DNA of 64,000 bases from Allostella vacuolata (GTDB lineage: Bacteria; Pseudomonadota; Alphaproteobacteria; ATCC43930; Allostellaceae): NCBI GenBank assembly GCA_006739055.1, contig AP019702.1, positions 2,939,388-3,003,387 of the forward strand, in the 5' to 3' direction. Both the position numbers and the translations under genes were made by a program. Position 1 is the stretch's first letter, and every line of letters begins with the position of its first letter. Of this stretch, positions 63,116-64,000 are shown in pieces. Below the pieces are notes generated by a model. That model saw only the letters and a list, made by a program, of their open reading frames with translations. It ran no database searches and was not told the origin of the DNA.

Positions 63116-63436
63116 ATGTTTATGAGAGCCGTACATCCCGGCGAGATTCTGAAGGAGGAGTTGGAAGGGCTCGGCGTCAGCGCGGCGGAGTTCGCGCGGC
63201 AGATCGACGTGCCGCCCAACCGCATCAGCCAGATCATCGCCGGCAAGCGCGCCGTGACGGGCGATACGGCCCTGCGGTTCGGGCACTGGTTCGCCACCGA
63301 TCCGCAGTTCTGGCTCAACCTGCAAAGCGCCTACGACATCCGCATCGCGGAGGAAAAGGCCGGCGGTGAAATCGCACGCTTACCGGTTCGCGCAGGCGCG
63401 CCGATGGCAGATGCGCCCGGCCATCAGCCGGGATAG
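63116..63436 (+). CDS. higA: HigA-family antitoxin
   Basis: 106 aa. Starts MFMRAVHPGEILKEELEGLG, with the XRE-type helix-turn-helix VSAAEFARQIDVPPNRISQIIAGKR and the family's ALRFGHWFATDPQFWLNLQSAYDI. Intact, 14 bases after the toxin stop, with AGAAAGGAGA as ribosome site. Represses its own promoter in known systems. With a broken toxin it may persist as a regulator of the downstream SIR2 gene, 6 bases further. Confidence 0.92.
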   Translation: MFMRAVHPGEILKEELEGLGVSAAEFARQIDVPPNRISQIIAGKRAVTGDTALRFGHWFATDPQFWLNLQSAYDIRIAEEKAGGEIARLPVRAGAPMADAPGHQPG

Positions 63437-63442
63437 TCGCGA

Positions 63443-64000
63443 ATGAAGCCGCCCGCAGACAGGACCAGAACACGCCAGCGCGAGCGAGAGGCACGGCTTG
63501 ATTCCAATGCGGCGGCCGGAGGCCTCGCCGCAAGCACGGAAGACCCCATGCCCGAACAGACGCCGCAATCACCGTCGCAACGCGCTCGCGGCGCGGCCCC
63601 CGATACAGAAGGCCCGGGATTGATCGAGCCGTGCCGATACAAGCTCCTTTCGCCGATATCCGCTGGTGAGGGCGAGGATCTTCTGGCTGGCAAGTCGCGA
63701 GCGGACGGCCTGCGCCGAATGCAAGCGTTGCTTGCGGACTGGCTCCGCATGGAGAACGTGGTCGTGCTGACCGCGGCCGGCACGTCGGTCAGTGCCGGAG
63801 GCCGCCTGATGGCGGGCCGGCGGACAAACAACCTTGAGTGCCTCGTCCTCGATGCCGTTCAGCGATGCGCGCTGGATCAGCAGACGGCGGCGATCATCCG
63901 TCACCGTATGTCGCGCTGGCCGGTAGAGCCGGACCGGGGGCCGACGGACTTCGAAGCGTGGCTGAGCTACCTGTTCAATGCATCAGAGCTGCCGAAGCCG
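63443..64000 (+). CDS. SIR2-domain protein, partial (runs off the window)
   Basis: 186 codons seen, no stop. After a charged lead of about 75 residues the chain reads LLADWLRMENVVVLTAAGTS followed by VSAGGRLMAG: the nucleotide loop of SIR2-like domains (usual form GAGxS; here AAGTS), then TNNLECLVLDAVQRC. SIR2 effectors in anti-phage systems deplete NAD+. The real start may be an internal Met such as 63548. Six bases after higA, so probably cotranscribed. Confidence 0.65.
   Translation, partial: MKPPADRTRTRQREREARLDSNAAAGGLAASTEDPMPEQTPQSPSQRARGAAPDTEGPGLIEPCRYKLLSPISAGEGEDLLAGKSRADGLRRMQALLADWLRMENVVVLTAAGTSVSAGGRLMAGRRTNNLECLVLDAVQRCALDQQTAAIIRHRMSRWPVEPDRGPTDFEAWLSYLFNASELPKP

Larger units (their letters stand above)
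46950..64000. mobile_element. Integrated mobile element (probable integrative conjugative element), left part
   Basis: Bounded on the left by the recombinase/antiporter junction and open on the right. It carries a serine recombinase, a VirD4/TraG-type coupling protein, DUF3768 and other accessory genes common on alphaproteobacterial conjugative elements, a defence operon, and a higBA remnant. No relaxase or T4SS channel genes are seen, so they lie beyond the window or the element depends on another. GC drops visibly between 54.7 and 61 kb. Confidence 0.8.

Overview
The window is high-GC DNA with alphaproteobacterial gene content and gene order, most like Rhodospirillales. The clearest markers are hom-glpX-recJ and tRNA-Leu / tig-clpP-clpX-lon-hup / tRNA-Val. 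The class is well supported; anything finer is a guess.

Bases 1-46260 are mostly ordinary chromosome. In order: a proline-rich lipoprotein, hom-glpX-recJ, tRNA-Glu, and a reverse-strand cluster with two orphan periplasmic binding proteins. Next come a class III aminotransferase, an assortment of enzymes, glucokinase, a fumarase/aspartase-superfamily lyase, and a LacI regulator divergent from a PhyH dioxygenase and a betaine-type binding protein. Then follow FrnE-like DsbA, an SDR and bifunctional nnrDE, whose stop codon carries an IS5-family insertion (26738-27603). After the IS come MscS, a TetR-HlyD-ABC-ABC2 export operon, an RTX protein, malonyl-CoA decarboxylase, an AceE/transketolase-like enzyme and the tig-clpP-clpX-lon-hup block. 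Past tRNA-Val the chromosome is disturbed: it holds a C-terminal scrap of a PQQ dehydrogenase and then a Na+/H+ antiporter that breaks off at about 46950.

From about 46950 to the end lies an integrated mobile element, probably an integrative conjugative element, whose far end is outside the window. Its serine recombinase gene runs into the junction and loses its 3' end exactly where the antiporter loses its own. Behind it are a tightly coupled operon with a VirD4/TraG-type coupling protein and several unknown small proteins, DUF3768 and other small genes with a repeated hairpin leader, and a five-gene reverse-strand operon of lower GC that looks like anti-phage defence. That operon has an ABC-three-component set (nuclease-like protein, middle component, DUF3732 ATPase) followed by an ATPase-HNH pair resembling Septu. 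After it come a frameshifted phosphoribosyltransferase, an array of about ten short hairpins sharing one architecture, a higBA locus with a frameshifted toxin, and the start of a SIR2-domain gene that runs off the end.

The most novel-looking items are the hairpin array (62341-62760), the five-gene defence operon (54743-60949), the recombinase/antiporter junction, and the repeated hairpin leaders at 53728 and 61202.
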